Of a DNA stretch of 64,000 nt, positions 45,907 through 54,784 are shown one piece after another. The stretch is taken from positions 1 to 64,000 of the forward strand of contig JAHBTM010000002.1 of the NCBI GenBank assembly GCA_019638635.1, read 5' to 3'. Position numbers and translations under genes: made by a program. Within the stretch, counting starts at the first letter, position 1. Every line of letters begins with the position of its first letter. The notes under the pieces were generated by a model. The model saw only the letters and a program-made list of their open reading frames with translations, was not told the DNA's origin and did no database searches. This DNA is from Ferruginibacter sp. (GTDB lineage Bacteria; Bacteroidota; Bacteroidia; Chitinophagales; Chitinophagaceae).

Positions 45907-48090
45907 ATGCTGACTAAATTTACCACAATCGTTACTATTGTAACAACCCTCTTCTGTGCATTCACAAACACCTCAAATGCACAAACCAGCGTAAGACCTT
46001 ACTCTTTAGTGTACACTGAAACCCTGCGTGGCGGTGTAGTGATGTTCGGTAACACGAGCATGCACATCCTGAACAACAATGGTTCAGTAAACACCACCCG
46101 TATGAACGAAATCGGCAATGCCAATAACGGTCAGGGTGGAGTTGGTTTCACACAGTACGGCAATGACAACAACAACATGCAGTTTGCAGATGTGGACACA
46201 GATGCCGGCACGAAGAATTCTACTTCTGCTGATCTGATCCTGCCTGCAGGCACCAACAACATTAAGTTTGCCCGTTTGTACTGGGGTGGCAGAATCAGCA
46301 ATAGTGCTGTAAACAGTAACCCTGACACTTTGCGGAAAATTAAAATCCGTAAAGGTGCATTGGGAGCTTACTCACCGGCCATTACAGCTGCTACCAACGT
46401 AGACCAGTTTACTATTGCGGGTACCAGTGAAAGAGTATATCAATCGTATGTTGATATCACTGACTTTATCCGTGTAGGTGGTGGCGGTACATACTTTGTA
46501 GCCGACATTGCAGCAACGGCAGGTTCTACATCTAATGGTGGCCGTTATGCAGGATGGAGCATCGTAGTTGCTTACGAAAATACAAACAGAGATTATTATA
46601 GTGTACGTGTATATGATGGTTTTTCACAAGTGTTCAACTCAGGTAGTGGTGGTTTGGTTACTGCAAACGTAACCTTAACCGGCCTGAACGTTCCAAACAA
46701 TCCTTTGGCCGCTAACGAAGCCGTGATGAGTGTAATGGCATGGGAAGGTGATGGTAACCTGGGTGCAACCAATGGTAACCCTGCCGGTGATTTTATTAAA
46801 GTGAATGGAATTGCTGTATCTAATGCAACTAATCCGGTAACCAACTTCTGGAATGGTTCAATCACTAAAAATGGGGCGTATGTTACTACTAAAAACCCAA
46901 ACTACTTCAACCAAATGGGATTGGATATTGATGAAGTGAATGTAGGAACAGGTTTCAACATTCAACCTAATGCAAATACAGTAAATATACAGTTCGGAAC
47001 AGAAGCTGATCAATATTTCCCGTCTGCTTTCACTTTCGCTATTAAAGCAAAAGATCCGGTAATTGAGCTGGAGAAAACAGTTGAAGATGCGAGTGGTGAT
47101 GATTTGTTGCAATCAAACGAAATCCTGACTTATACCTTATCAGGAACCAACAACGGTGCAGGTTCTGCTTACAATGTGTATGTTGTAGATACCCTGCCTT
47201 CTAACGTAACGTATGTATCCGGTTCAATGGAAGTAGTGGAAGCAACCGGAGTAACTGCAGGTTTCAAAACCGATGCTATGGATGCAGATATCGCTGAAAA
47301 AGGTTTCGCTAACGGTAAGCACTACCTGCGTTTTAATATCGGTATCGGTGCCAACGGATTGCAGGGTGGTGAAATGCCCATTGGTTCAAGCTTTACACTG
47401 CGTTTTAAAGTTCAGGGCGGTGCCATCCCCGGTAGTGTAAGCAACACCGCACGAATTGTTTCAGAAAACCTCGGTGGAGAAAGTTTCTTTGATGATGGTA
47501 CGGCTATCATTGGTGCAGCCGGTGGTCCGGTAGATGTAAAAATGGCCACCTTTACAGCTACATTGCAAAATGGTAATGGATTGCTGAAGTGGGAAACTGA
47601 AAACGAAACCAACAACGAGTTCTTCGTGATTGAGCGCAGTGAAGATGGTGTTCGCTTCTCTGACCGTGGTACAAAAGCCGGAAACGGAACTACCACTACC
47701 CGTTCACGTTATGAGTTCATTGATCCGATTAATACAACTGCAAAAATTGTGTACTACCGTTTGAAAGCCGTAGACAACCACGGAGAAGCTACTTACTCTA
47801 ACATTATTCCGCTGCGTTTACAGGGAGGAATGAGTGTAGATAAATTCAACGTGTACCCTAACCCATTTGTAAATAACGTGAAAATCACCGTGAACAGCCA
47901 GTCTGCTTCACAGGTTACCCTGCGCGTGTTCTCAATCGACGGACGTGAAGTGATCAACCGCAAGGTGAATGTACTGAGTGGCGACAACATCATTGTGGTA
48001 AATGAATTCGATCGTATGCAAAAAGGAAACTATGTGGTAGAGGTTTCCAACGGTACGGAGAAATTCACCCGTAAAGTGGTTAAAAACTAA
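45907..48090 (+). CDS. Secreted DUF11-type surface protein with T9SS sorting domain
   Basis: The 727-residue protein has a signal peptide (ending ...NTSNAQ), then a beta-rich head. It contains SADLILPAGTNNIKFARLYW and WSIVVAYENTNRDYYSVRVY, typical of DUF3344-like adhesin heads. A DUF11 repeat follows near residue 375 (IELEKTVEDASGDDLLQSNE, ILTYTLSGTNNGAGSAYNVY). The last ~90 residues form a type A T9SS domain (VYPNPFVNNVKITVN ... GNYVVEVSNGTEKFTRKVV), with a module like WETENETNNEFFVIERSEDG just before it. It is probably surface-attached; no catalytic motif is seen. Transcribed alone from a strong promoter with a terminator after it. Confidence 0.9.
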   Translation: MLTKFTTIVTIVTTLFCAFTNTSNAQTSVRPYSLVYTETLRGGVVMFGNTSMHILNNNGSVNTTRMNEIGNANNGQGGVGFTQYGNDNNNMQFADVDTDAGTKNSTSADLILPAGTNNIKFARLYWGGRISNSAVNSNPDTLRKIKIRKGALGAYSPAITAATNVDQFTIAGTSERVYQSYVDITDFIRVGGGGTYFVADIAATAGSTSNGGRYAGWSIVVAYENTNRDYYSVRVYDGFSQVFNSGSGGLVTANVTLTGLNVPNNPLAANEAVMSVMAWEGDGNLGATNGNPAGDFIKVNGIAVSNATNPVTNFWNGSITKNGAYVTTKNPNYFNQMGLDIDEVNVGTGFNIQPNANTVNIQFGTEADQYFPSAFTFAIKAKDPVIELEKTVEDASGDDLLQSNEILTYTLSGTNNGAGSAYNVYVVDTLPSNVTYVSGSMEVVEATGVTAGFKTDAMDADIAEKGFANGKHYLRFNIGIGANGLQGGEMPIGSSFTLRFKVQGGAIPGSVSNTARIVSENLGGESFFDDGTAIIGAAGGPVDVKMATFTATLQNGNGLLKWETENETNNEFFVIERSEDGVRFSDRGTKAGNGTTTTRSRYEFIDPINTTAKIVYYRLKAVDNHGEATYSNIIPLRLQGGMSVDKFNVYPNPFVNNVKITVNSQSASQVTLRVFSIDGREVINRKVNVLSGDNIIVVNEFDRMQKGNYVVEVSNGTEKFTRKVVKN

Positions 48091-48113
48091 ACAAACAATC
48101 CAGTAAATATAAA

Positions 48114-48140
48114 AACGGCCGGAGTTTCCGGTCGTTTTTT
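48114..48140 (+). terminator. Terminator after the DUF11/T9SS gene
   Basis: ACGGCCGGA, a three-base loop and TCCGGTCGT form a 9-bp stem (one G-T pair) with a tail of six T. Confidence 0.9.
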
Positions 48141-48142
48141 AT

Positions 48143-48175
48143 TTGTAAACATCTCAGGGCGAGTCCTTATTTTTG
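48143..48175 (+). promoter_or_regulatory. Promoter before the small membrane protein/surE
   Basis: TTG (48143-48145), 22 bases and TATTTTTG (48168-48175) fit the consensus with long spacing. Transcription would begin about ten bases before ATG 48191. Confidence 0.45.
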
Positions 48176-48190
48176 TACAAATCATATATT

Positions 48191-48646
48191 ATGGACAGCA
48201 TCCTCAGTATACACAGCATCCTCCGTTACCTCGTACTCCTGTTTGGAGTATGGGCGGTATTCAATGCCATTACCGGCGTATCGTCTAAACGTTCGTACAA
48301 TGGAAACGACAATAAATCGAATCTGTTTTTCATGATTCTGACAGATATACAACTGCTGATCGGTTTAATTCTTTTGTATAACTGGGTGAGCAATTCCGGT
48401 GTATCGGATTTGGATATGGGAACGATTATGAAAGATAAAGCGATGCGATTCTGGACGGTTGAACATCCAATCATGATGTTCCTAGCATGGATATTTGTAC
48501 ATGTGAGCCGAACTGCATCCAAAAAAGCCACTACCGATCTGTCAAAACATAAAAAGGTATTGATATTCTCCGGGCTGGCCCTGCTCATTATGCTGGCCTC
48601 CATCCCCTGGCCTTTCAGAGAAGTGATTGGCAGACCATTATTCTAA
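48191..48646 (+). CDS. Four-helix membrane protein (cytochrome b-like label)
   Basis: From ATG at 48191 (MDSILSIHSILRYLVLLFG) the protein has 151 residues and four hydrophobic helices at about 8-25, 46-64, 92-110 and 124-140. Conserved-looking His residues (SIHSILRY, VEHPIMMF, FVHVSRT) lie on membrane faces, which explains why relatives are often called cytochrome b. Haem binding is not proven. It is 26 bases before surE and may share its transcript. Confidence 0.65.
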   Translation: MDSILSIHSILRYLVLLFGVWAVFNAITGVSSKRSYNGNDNKSNLFFMILTDIQLLIGLILLYNWVSNSGVSDLDMGTIMKDKAMRFWTVEHPIMMFLAWIFVHVSRTASKKATTDLSKHKKVLIFSGLALLIMLASIPWPFREVIGRPLF

Positions 48647-48672
48647 TTCGTTCCCATTAAGAAAATATTTGT

Positions 48673-49458
48673 ATGGCTAAGGCAAACAAGAAACCGTTGA
48701 TTCTGGTAACTAACGATGATGACATAACAGCACCGGGTATACGAAATTTAGTAGAGGCCGTAAAAGACCTCGGAACCGTAGTAGTAGTAGCACCGGATAA
48801 ACCACAAAGTGGGATGGGGCATGCTATCACGATTGGCTCTCCGTTGCGTATGAACCGCATGCATTTATTCGGGGATATAGAAGCGTGGCAAACCAGCGGC
48901 ACTCCGGTAGATTGTGTGAAGCTGGCCGTTGACAAAATATTACACCGCAAACCCGACTTGTGCCTGAGTGGTATCAACCATGGGGCCAATCACTCCATCA
49001 ATGTAATTTACAGCGGCACCATGTCGGCCGCTATGGAAGCCAGTATTGAAGGCATCCCCAGTATAGGGTTCTCTCTGCTCGATTACAATTACGAAGCTGA
49101 TTTTACGGGAGCGCGGCAGGCAGTACGTACCATCGTTTCTGCCATCCTACAGCAAAAAACACTGGATAAACATTTTCTGCTGAACGTTAACATTCCATCA
49201 GTTCCGGCAAAAGAAATTAAAGGCATCCGTGTATGTAAGCAGGCCTATGCGAAATACGTGGAAGACTTTGATGAACGTATCGATCCGCAGGGAAAAAAAT
49301 ATTTCTGGCTCACCGGCGAGTTTGTGAACTTTGATAAATCCAGGGATGCGGACGTATGGGCATTACAACATAATTATGTAAGTGTGGTTCCCGTACAATT
49401 TGATTTAACCAATTATAAACTCAAGGAATTGCTTGATAAAAAGCAACTTTTCAAATAA
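48673..49458 (+). CDS. surE: 5'/3'-nucleotidase SurE
   Basis: SurE removes phosphate from nucleoside monophosphates in stationary phase. The 261-residue protein has the metal-site opening LILVTNDDDITAPGIRNLV, VVVVAPDKPQSGMGHAIT, and the sugar/phosphate loop LCLSGINHGANHSINVIYSG, followed by STMSAAMEA-like NTMSAAMEASIEGIPSI. The third residue of the first motif is Asp where most SurE have Gly (NDDG). Metal ligands Asp-Asp remain. The stop overlaps the start of the next gene (TAATG). Confidence 0.95.
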   Translation: MAKANKKPLILVTNDDDITAPGIRNLVEAVKDLGTVVVVAPDKPQSGMGHAITIGSPLRMNRMHLFGDIEAWQTSGTPVDCVKLAVDKILHRKPDLCLSGINHGANHSINVIYSGTMSAAMEASIEGIPSIGFSLLDYNYEADFTGARQAVRTIVSAILQQKTLDKHFLLNVNIPSVPAKEIKGIRVCKQAYAKYVEDFDERIDPQGKKYFWLTGEFVNFDKSRDADVWALQHNYVSVVPVQFDLTNYKLKELLDKKQLFK

Positions 49459-49757
49459 TGTTTAAAAAAGATCATTTTACATTTGGCTTGTTGCTGGGAC
49501 TTATAGCACCATTGGCCGGTTTGCTCCTATTCAAACTCACCAAGTTTGAATCGTTTACCATTGGTGAAACCCTGCAATTTATGATGAATGAATCAGGATA
49601 CAGAACACTCACTGCAGCTTTAAGTGTTTCACTCCTGGCCAATGCAACACTGTTTACTATATATATTAATAAGAAAGTGGATAAAACAGCCAAGGGGATT
49701 TTTGTAACCACCCTCGTGTACGGATTATTTATTTTGTTGATTAAAACTTTCTATTAA
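49458..49757 (+). CDS. Small membrane protein, unknown
   Basis: The 99-residue protein has three hydrophobic segments, at about residues 8-24, 45-64 and 77-96, joined by short charged loops (KKVDKTAK). I do not recognise it. The ATG overlaps the surE stop codon, so it is translated with surE. Its role is unknown. Confidence 0.7.
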   Translation: MFKKDHFTFGLLLGLIAPLAGLLLFKLTKFESFTIGETLQFMMNESGYRTLTAALSVSLLANATLFTIYINKKVDKTAKGIFVTTLVYGLFILLIKTFY

Positions 49758-49791
49758 CCACGTACTGCCCTGAGGAACAATTTGCTGGCCC

Positions 49792-50829
49792 ATGTATGAA
49801 CATACATACACATCGCTGGAAGTAATACACGTAATACGCGAAACCCCCTCCGCGGTATCGTTGGTGCTCAAACCCCTAAATGGTAAACTGGTTCACTATC
49901 TTCCCGGACAATTCATCACTCTGGTATTTCAAACCTCTTTTGGCCCCAAAAAACGTTCCTACTCCATAAGTTCATCCCCTGCCCTGAACGAACCCCTTAC
50001 TATAACGGTGAAACGAGTAGAGAATGGGGAATTTTCCCGCCAACTGACTGAACAAACCCGTACAGGGGATATCTTATATATGGAGGAAGCCGGTGGGCGT
50101 TTTGTATTGCCTGAAAATCCGGCTCAATATGAATATTTATTTCTGGCGGCCGGAAGCGGAATAACACCGGTCTATTCTCTGGTGAAAACACTGCTACACA
50201 CCACCCAGACTACCATACATTTAATGTATAGCAATACCGGGATTGCAGAAACGATTTTTTTGAAGCATTTAAAGGCATTGGCTTTCGAGTATCCAAACAG
50301 ATTTAGGTTACGATTTTTCTTTAGTAGTGATGAAAATATTTTGGAACGACGCCTGAGCAGCCATTTATTGAATCGTATACTTAAAGAACAATTCGCATCA
50401 GTTAAAATGAATTTGCAGGTGTACATGTGTGGTCCTTTTTTGTATATGGATACTGCGGGTATTATCCTCCGGTCGTTTGGAGTACCGGCACATCAAATAC
50501 ATATTGAAGATTTCCATCCATTACCCTTAGAGGAATTACCTAAACCACCTGACCTTCGGGCACATCCTGTTACATTGTTGTTGAATGGGAAATCGGTTAC
50601 GCTTGAGGTTCAATACCCACAAAGTATATCGAAAGCCGCTCAGGAAGCCGGGCTTCCGGTTCCATTTAGTTGTGAATCGGGGCAGTGTGGTTCATGTATG
50701 GCGAAATTGATTGAAGGAGAGATTTGGATGGCCTATAATGAAGTACTGACCGACCGGGAGATTACAGATGGTTTAAGACTTACCTGTCTGGGTTTTCCGA
50801 TAAATGGTCCTGTTACCATTCAATTCTAA
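49792..50829 (+). CDS. Flavin reductase fused to plant-type ferredoxin (PaaE/Hmp-like)
   Basis: The 345-residue protein moves electrons from NAD(P)H through FAD to a 2Fe-2S cluster. The FAD-binding barrel has PGQFITLVF and KRSYSISSSP near residue 63 (RxYS). The NAD domain has LFLAAGSGITPVYSLVKTLL and MCGPFLYM. The C-terminal ferredoxin has FSCESGQCGSCMAKLIEG and a fourth Cys in RLTCLGFP. It resembles PaaE and related oxygenase reductases; a partner oxygenase is not in view. The end overlaps the nitroreductase by four bases on the opposite strand. Confidence 0.9.
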   Translation: MYEHTYTSLEVIHVIRETPSAVSLVLKPLNGKLVHYLPGQFITLVFQTSFGPKKRSYSISSSPALNEPLTITVKRVENGEFSRQLTEQTRTGDILYMEEAGGRFVLPENPAQYEYLFLAAGSGITPVYSLVKTLLHTTQTTIHLMYSNTGIAETIFLKHLKALAFEYPNRFRLRFFFSSDENILERRLSSHLLNRILKEQFASVKMNLQVYMCGPFLYMDTAGIILRSFGVPAHQIHIEDFHPLPLEELPKPPDLRAHPVTLLLNGKSVTLEVQYPQSISKAAQEAGLPVPFSCESGQCGSCMAKLIEGEIWMAYNEVLTDREITDGLRLTCLGFPINGPVTIQF

Positions 50830-51431
50830 TCATTGGAATCGACCTTCCAAATCACATGCATTTCTAAAGGATGCCTTGGAGGAACCGGTGGTTGGATGGC
50901 AATTTCACCCACCAGAAACCAACCCAGCAAAAGGTCTGCTTCCGATAGTCCCACGTACTTTTTCATTGCTGGGTGATTGAGGTTTTTACCTGAGGACCAG
51001 ATGCCGCCATACCCTCTATTTGCGATAGTAAGTGCCATGTTCTGAACAGCGCAAGCCACAGCGGCTTGTTCTTCCCATTCCGGAATATTCCCGCGCATAT
51101 CTTTTTTCATGCCGATGGCAATAGAATATGCTACTGTTTCGAATTGCAATTTCATCCTCAGGAACTTCGAATCCAAAAAAGAATCTCCGGCAGTTTCCAA
51201 ATACAAATTGGCCTGAAAGCGGTTCAGTGCTTGTAAGGCCTCACCCGAAAAAACGACAAAATGCCAGGGTTGTGTTTTACCGTGGTTCGGTGCGTAGGTT
51301 GCGTTTTCTAATGCTTCGCGAATGACCGTATCCGGTACCTGACTATGCTTTTTCATTGCAGCCGGTTTAACTGTACGCCTTCCTTTAATGAGGGAAGATA
51401 GAGAAGAAGGGTCTATGGGTTCAAAATTCAT
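50826..51431 (-). CDS. Nitroreductase-family flavoprotein
   Basis: The 201-residue protein matches the nitroreductase fold with FMN and NAD(P)H. It has the first loop LIKGRRTVKPAAMK and ENATYAPNHGKTQPWHFVVF near residue 41, where Asn and Trp contact the flavin, and ANRGYGGIWSSG near residue 137. The C-terminal LLLGWFLVGEIA is family-like. The natural substrate is not known. It converges on the ferredoxin reductase gene. Confidence 0.88.
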   Translation of the reverse strand: MNFEPIDPSSLSSLIKGRRTVKPAAMKKHSQVPDTVIREALENATYAPNHGKTQPWHFVVFSGEALQALNRFQANLYLETAGDSFLDSKFLRMKLQFETVAYSIAIGMKKDMRGNIPEWEEQAAVACAVQNMALTIANRGYGGIWSSGKNLNHPAMKKYVGLSEADLLLGWFLVGEIAIQPPVPPRHPLEMHVIWKVDSND

Positions 51432-51643
51432 TCAATCATAATTTAAAATACACACAAATAATTAAATATCAATATTATAAAACTATTACCTATAATTTAT
51501 TAAGAAATAAAAACAGCATTTTTATGCAATTTATTTCAAAAATGGCACTAATTCGTAGTCGAAAAACAACCAAGTTAAACAAAAGTTATTAAATACTGAT
51601 TTATAAACAATTACAATGATTACCTAAACTTTAATACAAAAAT

Positions 51644-52618
51644 TTAAGTTGTTGGGAAGTCAAATAATCCTTTAATAAACTGGTGCTTATCAAATACCAA
51701 AAGATCTTGTGCTTGTTCACCTATTCCGATAAATTTCACAGGAATTTTAAACTGATCGGTAATAGCCAACACCACCCCACCCTTTGCTGTTCCATCCAAC
51801 TTGGTAATTGCGAGTGCCGTTACGTCAGTTGCTGCTGTAAACTGTTTTGCTTGCTCCAACGCATTCTGACCGGTGCTTCCGTCGAGCACCAGAAGTACTT
51901 CATGTGGGGCTTCCGGGATAACCTTTTGGATTACCTTTCTAATCTTTACCAACTCATCCATCAGGTGTACTTTGTTATGGAGGCGACCGGCGGTATCAAT
52001 CAAAATAACGTCTACTCCTCGGGCTACGCCACTAAGGACGGTATCATAGGCTACTGAGGCCGGATCACTACCCATTTCCTTTTTCACGATGGGTACGCCG
52101 GTTCTTTCACTCCAGATGGTCAGTTGATCTACGGCTGCTGCTCTGAAAGTGTCAGCTGCTCCCAGCAATACCGACTTGCCGGCTGAGGAGAAGTTGTGGG
52201 CGAGTTTGCCGATGGTGGTGGTTTTTCCCACGCCATTCACACCTACTACGAGGATAACATGTGGTTTATGCCCTTTAGGCAATTCGTAATTATCATAGCT
52301 GCTGTCGGAAGGCGCACTCACCATGATATCTTCCATTTCAGCCCGGAGAATCTGGTATAATTCAGCGGTGTTGAGGTATTTATCCTTGGCAACGCGTTTT
52401 TCAATGCGGTCGATAATTTTCACGGTCGTATCAATTCCTACATCAGCTCCCACCAGTGCATCCTCCAGGTTATCGAGCAATTCCTCATCCACGGTGCTTT
52501 TACCTGCGATTGCCTTGGTTATCTTACTAAAAAATCCTTCCCGTGTTTTTTGTAACCCCTGATCTAACGATTCCTGTTGTTGTTCTTTTTTCTTGAACAG
52601 TTTATCAAAAAATCCCAT
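51644..52618 (-). CDS. ftsY: Signal recognition particle receptor FtsY
   Basis: FtsY is the GTPase that docks the signal recognition particle with ribosomes at the membrane. From ATG at 52618 (MGFFDKLFKKKEQQQE) the protein has 324 residues, a normal size with a short A region. The G domain shows VGVNGVGKTTTIGKLAHNF (G1), DTFRAAAVDQL, LIDTAGRLHNK (G3) and ITKLDGTAKGGVVLAI (G4/G5). The upstream reading to 52666 adds residues not typical of the family. Confidence 0.97.
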   Translation of the reverse strand: MGFFDKLFKKKEQQQESLDQGLQKTREGFFSKITKAIAGKSTVDEELLDNLEDALVGADVGIDTTVKIIDRIEKRVAKDKYLNTAELYQILRAEMEDIMVSAPSDSSYDNYELPKGHKPHVILVVGVNGVGKTTTIGKLAHNFSSAGKSVLLGAADTFRAAAVDQLTIWSERTGVPIVKKEMGSDPASVAYDTVLSGVARGVDVILIDTAGRLHNKVHLMDELVKIRKVIQKVIPEAPHEVLLVLDGSTGQNALEQAKQFTAATDVTALAITKLDGTAKGGVVLAITDQFKIPVKFIGIGEQAQDLLVFDKHQFIKGLFDFPTT

Positions 52619-52675
52619 GCTGTTGAATTTGGGGGCAAAATTACCATTTGAAAAATTGGTTACCAATAAATAAAA

Positions 52676-52697
52676 AAGCCTCCCCGGGGGGAAGCTT
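52676..52697 (-). terminator. Terminator of the rpmB-rpmG-DUF4295 operon
   Basis: On the minus strand AAGCTTCCCC and GGGGAGGCTT form a ten-position stem with one mismatch around a tight loop, followed by six T. It lies 22 bases past the DUF4295 stop. Confidence 0.75.
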
Positions 52698-52718
52698 AAT
52701 ATTTTACGTGGGATTCAC

Positions 52719-52889
52719 TTAGTTACCTAAGAATTCCTTGATTTTGTCTTTGTGTACGATTGCTTCTTTAAACGTGTACGCGCCGGTTTTCGGACTACGA
52801 ACCGTTTTAATCACTTTAGACCAGTTTTTAGCCTCGGCGGCTGCCTTTTGGTCTTTCGTTTTAATCGCGGTTTTTGCTGCTTTTGCCAT
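52719..52889 (-). CDS. Small DUF4295-type protein
   Basis: A 56-residue frame from ATG 52889 encodes a basic protein with the phrase VRSPKTGAYTFKEAIVHKDK, the signature of the DUF4295 family found beside rpmG in Bacteroidota. It lies two bases after rpmG and ends before the terminator, so it is the last gene of the rpmB-rpmG operon. Its conserved position and basic composition suggest an association with the ribosome, which is inference. Confidence 0.85.
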   Translation of the reverse strand: MAKAAKTAIKTKDQKAAAEAKNWSKVIKTVRSPKTGAYTFKEAIVHKDKIKEFLGN

Positions 52890-52891
52890 GA

Positions 52892-53074
52892 TTATTTAAT
52901 TTCTTTATGAACAGTTACTTTTTTTAAGATAGGGTTGAACTTTTTTAGTTCCAGGCGCTCAGGGGTGTTCTTCTTGTTTTTAGTGGTGATATAGCGGCTG
53001 GTTCCGGGTTTTCCCGATGTTTTGTGCTCTGTGCACTCCAGAATAACCTGCACCCTGTTTCCTTTCTTTGCCAT
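52892..53074 (-). CDS. rpmG: 50S ribosomal protein L33
   Basis: The 60-residue protein reads [18 protein letters not shown] with the L33 phrase [20 protein letters not shown] and a basic tail. It has a single Cys, so it is a zinc-independent (C-) version. It lies 23 bases after rpmB and two before the DUF4295 gene. Confidence 0.97.
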   Translation of the reverse strand: MAKKGNRVQVILECTEHKTSGKPGTSRYITTKNKKNTPERLELKKFNPILKKVTVHKEIK

Positions 53075-53097
53075 TATTGATAGTTTTTATACGCTGA

Positions 53098-53334
53098 TTA
53101 AATTTTTTCACCTGCAGCACGCAGATCTTTTACGACGCTCAACAATCCGTTTTTATTGATGGTACGGATAGCTTCAGAAGACACTTTTAAAGTAATCCAA
53201 CGATCTTCTTCCGCTAAAAAGTAGCGCTTCTTTTGCAGATTAGGCAAAAAACGACGCTTGGTTTTAATATTTGAGTGCGATACTTTATTTCCTGTAATCG
53301 GCTTCTTTCCTGTAACCTGACATACTCTGGCCAT
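53098..53334 (-). CDS. rpmB: 50S ribosomal protein L28
   Basis: From ATG at 53334 the protein has 78 residues, starting [20 protein letters not shown] and continuing [18 protein letters not shown], both standard for L28. A longer reading from 53385 adds an unlikely hydrophobic leader. It heads the rpmB-rpmG-DUF4295 operon. Confidence 0.98.
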   Translation of the reverse strand: MARVCQVTGKKPITGNKVSHSNIKTKRRFLPNLQKKRYFLAEEDRWITLKVSSEAIRTINKNGLLSVVKDLRAAGEKI

Positions 53335-53650
53335 TGTCCTAAAATTTTGGAGTGCAAAGGTAGGGAAAATCCTAATAAATGTCACACTTTTTTAATAAAA
53401 AAGAGAAAGATTTTATTTTAATAGCCATAAAGTGCCTTACGAATAAGGTTTTTAACTTCAAAGTGCGCGTTGCGCTTAAATTAAATCGCTGAAAACGGAA
53501 TGTATTGTATTCTTTTTTTGCTTAAATAAATCCGCAAAGTGCATTCAATTTAGGATGGCTAATTTTCTAAATAACTAATGGATGAAGGGAATGGAATTTG
53601 ACACATAGAACCATAGCCTTAATTCGAAAACGGTGAATATATAATATAAT
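53335..53650. other. AT-rich intergenic DNA before the palindrome array
   Basis: No convincing gene, tRNA or terminator was found in this stretch, which precedes the repeat array. It must contain the promoter for the L28 operon. Confidence 0.5.
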
Positions 53651-54055
53651 GGCCGGACTTAAGTCCGGCCCTGACCGTTTTTATGCTCCTCGGATAATTT
53701 AAAACCTTGTGTATGAATTCATTGCAATATAGAAATTGGGCGAATTCCTGGTGGCCGGACTTAAACCCGGCCCGAGATATTTGTAATACTTACTCTTGCG
53801 AACACTTACACAATTAAACTATGGCCGGACTTAAGTCCGGCCCTGACCGTTTTATGCTCCTCGTATATTTTAAAACCTTGTCTATGAATTCATTGCAATA
53901 TAGAAACTGGGTGAATTCCTGGTGGCCGGACTTAAACCCGGCCCGGGATATTTGTAATACTTACCCTTGCGAACACTTACACAATTAAACTATGGCCGGA
54001 CTTAAGTCCGGCCCTGAACTGGGCGAATTCCTCGTGGCTGGACTTAAACCCGGCC
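53651..54055. repeat. 171-bp tandem repeat with two palindromes per unit
   Basis: Three tandem units start at 53651, 53823 and 53994 (periods 172 and 171 bases). Each has two stems: a perfect 20-bp palindrome GGCCGGACTTAAGTCCGGCC (53651-53670, 53823-53842, 53994-54013) and an imperfect version GGCCGGACTTAAACCCGGCC (53753-53772, 53924-53943; GGCTGG variant 54036-54055). The first two units are about 95% alike; the third has lost about 60 internal bases. No gene is encoded. This looks like a palindromic extragenic repeat array in the REP/BIME sense. Confidence 0.9.
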
Positions 54056-54370
54056 CGGCAAGGTTCAAATTTCCTTTCATAACCTATTGGGAAGAATCCT
54101 TTGCTAGATACTCATCTCAACTAACAAATTTTTCTATCCAATCAACTACTACTACATTTTATCACCCCAGTTTCCAAAGCGCAAAATTATAGATTGGGTA
54201 CTTCGGGCGCCATTTACTACTTCTCCCTATCTTAATTTCACACACTTTAATTATTGTTATTATATGTATTATAATAGCGCAATCATGAATTTGTCCACAT
54301 ACATTTTCCTTTCCGTTTTCAACCATAATTTTATAGAGTAACTAGCAATACGGTTTAAAACAACGTCTCT
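54056..54370. other. Intergenic DNA between the repeat array and osmC-like gene
   Basis: AT-rich, with no gene or clear promoter match found. It probably carries the promoter of the OsmC gene at 54371. Confidence 0.45.
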
Positions 54371-54784
54371 ATGCAACAACACTCCATTTCTGCCAAATAT
54401 GAATCGGGCATGCATTTTTCAACTGACGTTGATACATTTTCAATTGACACAGATTCGCAAGAAGAGGATAAACTCCCGGTTGGGCCAGGACCTAAAAAAC
54501 TGATGTTGGTATCACTGGCCGGCTGCACGGGGATAGATGTGGTGTCTATCCTGCAAAAAATGAAAGTACCCTTCAACAAATTTTCAATACAGGTGCAAGC
54601 TACTTTGGGGCAGAATCATCCGAAAACTTATACCGAAGTACGTGTTCATTATTTTATCCAGGTTGATGCTACACATCATGAAAAAGTGCACCGTGCCGTT
54701 CAGTTATCAGAAGAAAAGTATTGTGGTGTAATGGCCATGTTCCGCTCTTTTGCAAAGGTCGAATTATCTATTCACTTTTTGTAA
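54371..54784 (+). CDS. OsmC/Ohr-family protein
   Basis: The 137-residue protein has the OsmC layout: a beta-rich first half with GPGPKKLMLVSLAGCTGIDV and a later HRAVQLSEEKYCGVMAMFR. The Cys of each motif (GCTGIDV and KYCGVMAM) correspond to the two redox Cys that reduce organic hydroperoxides. The reducing partner and substrate are unknown. It overlaps the EamA gene by 17 bases at opposing ends. Confidence 0.87.
   Translation: MQQHSISAKYESGMHFSTDVDTFSIDTDSQEEDKLPVGPGPKKLMLVSLAGCTGIDVVSILQKMKVPFNKFSIQVQATLGQNHPKTYTEVRVHYFIQVDATHHEKVHRAVQLSEEKYCGVMAMFRSFAKVELSIHFL

Noticed and set aside
53992..54192. 66-codon frame across the palindrome array
   Set aside because: It is made mostly of the repeat's palindromes and has no protein-like features.
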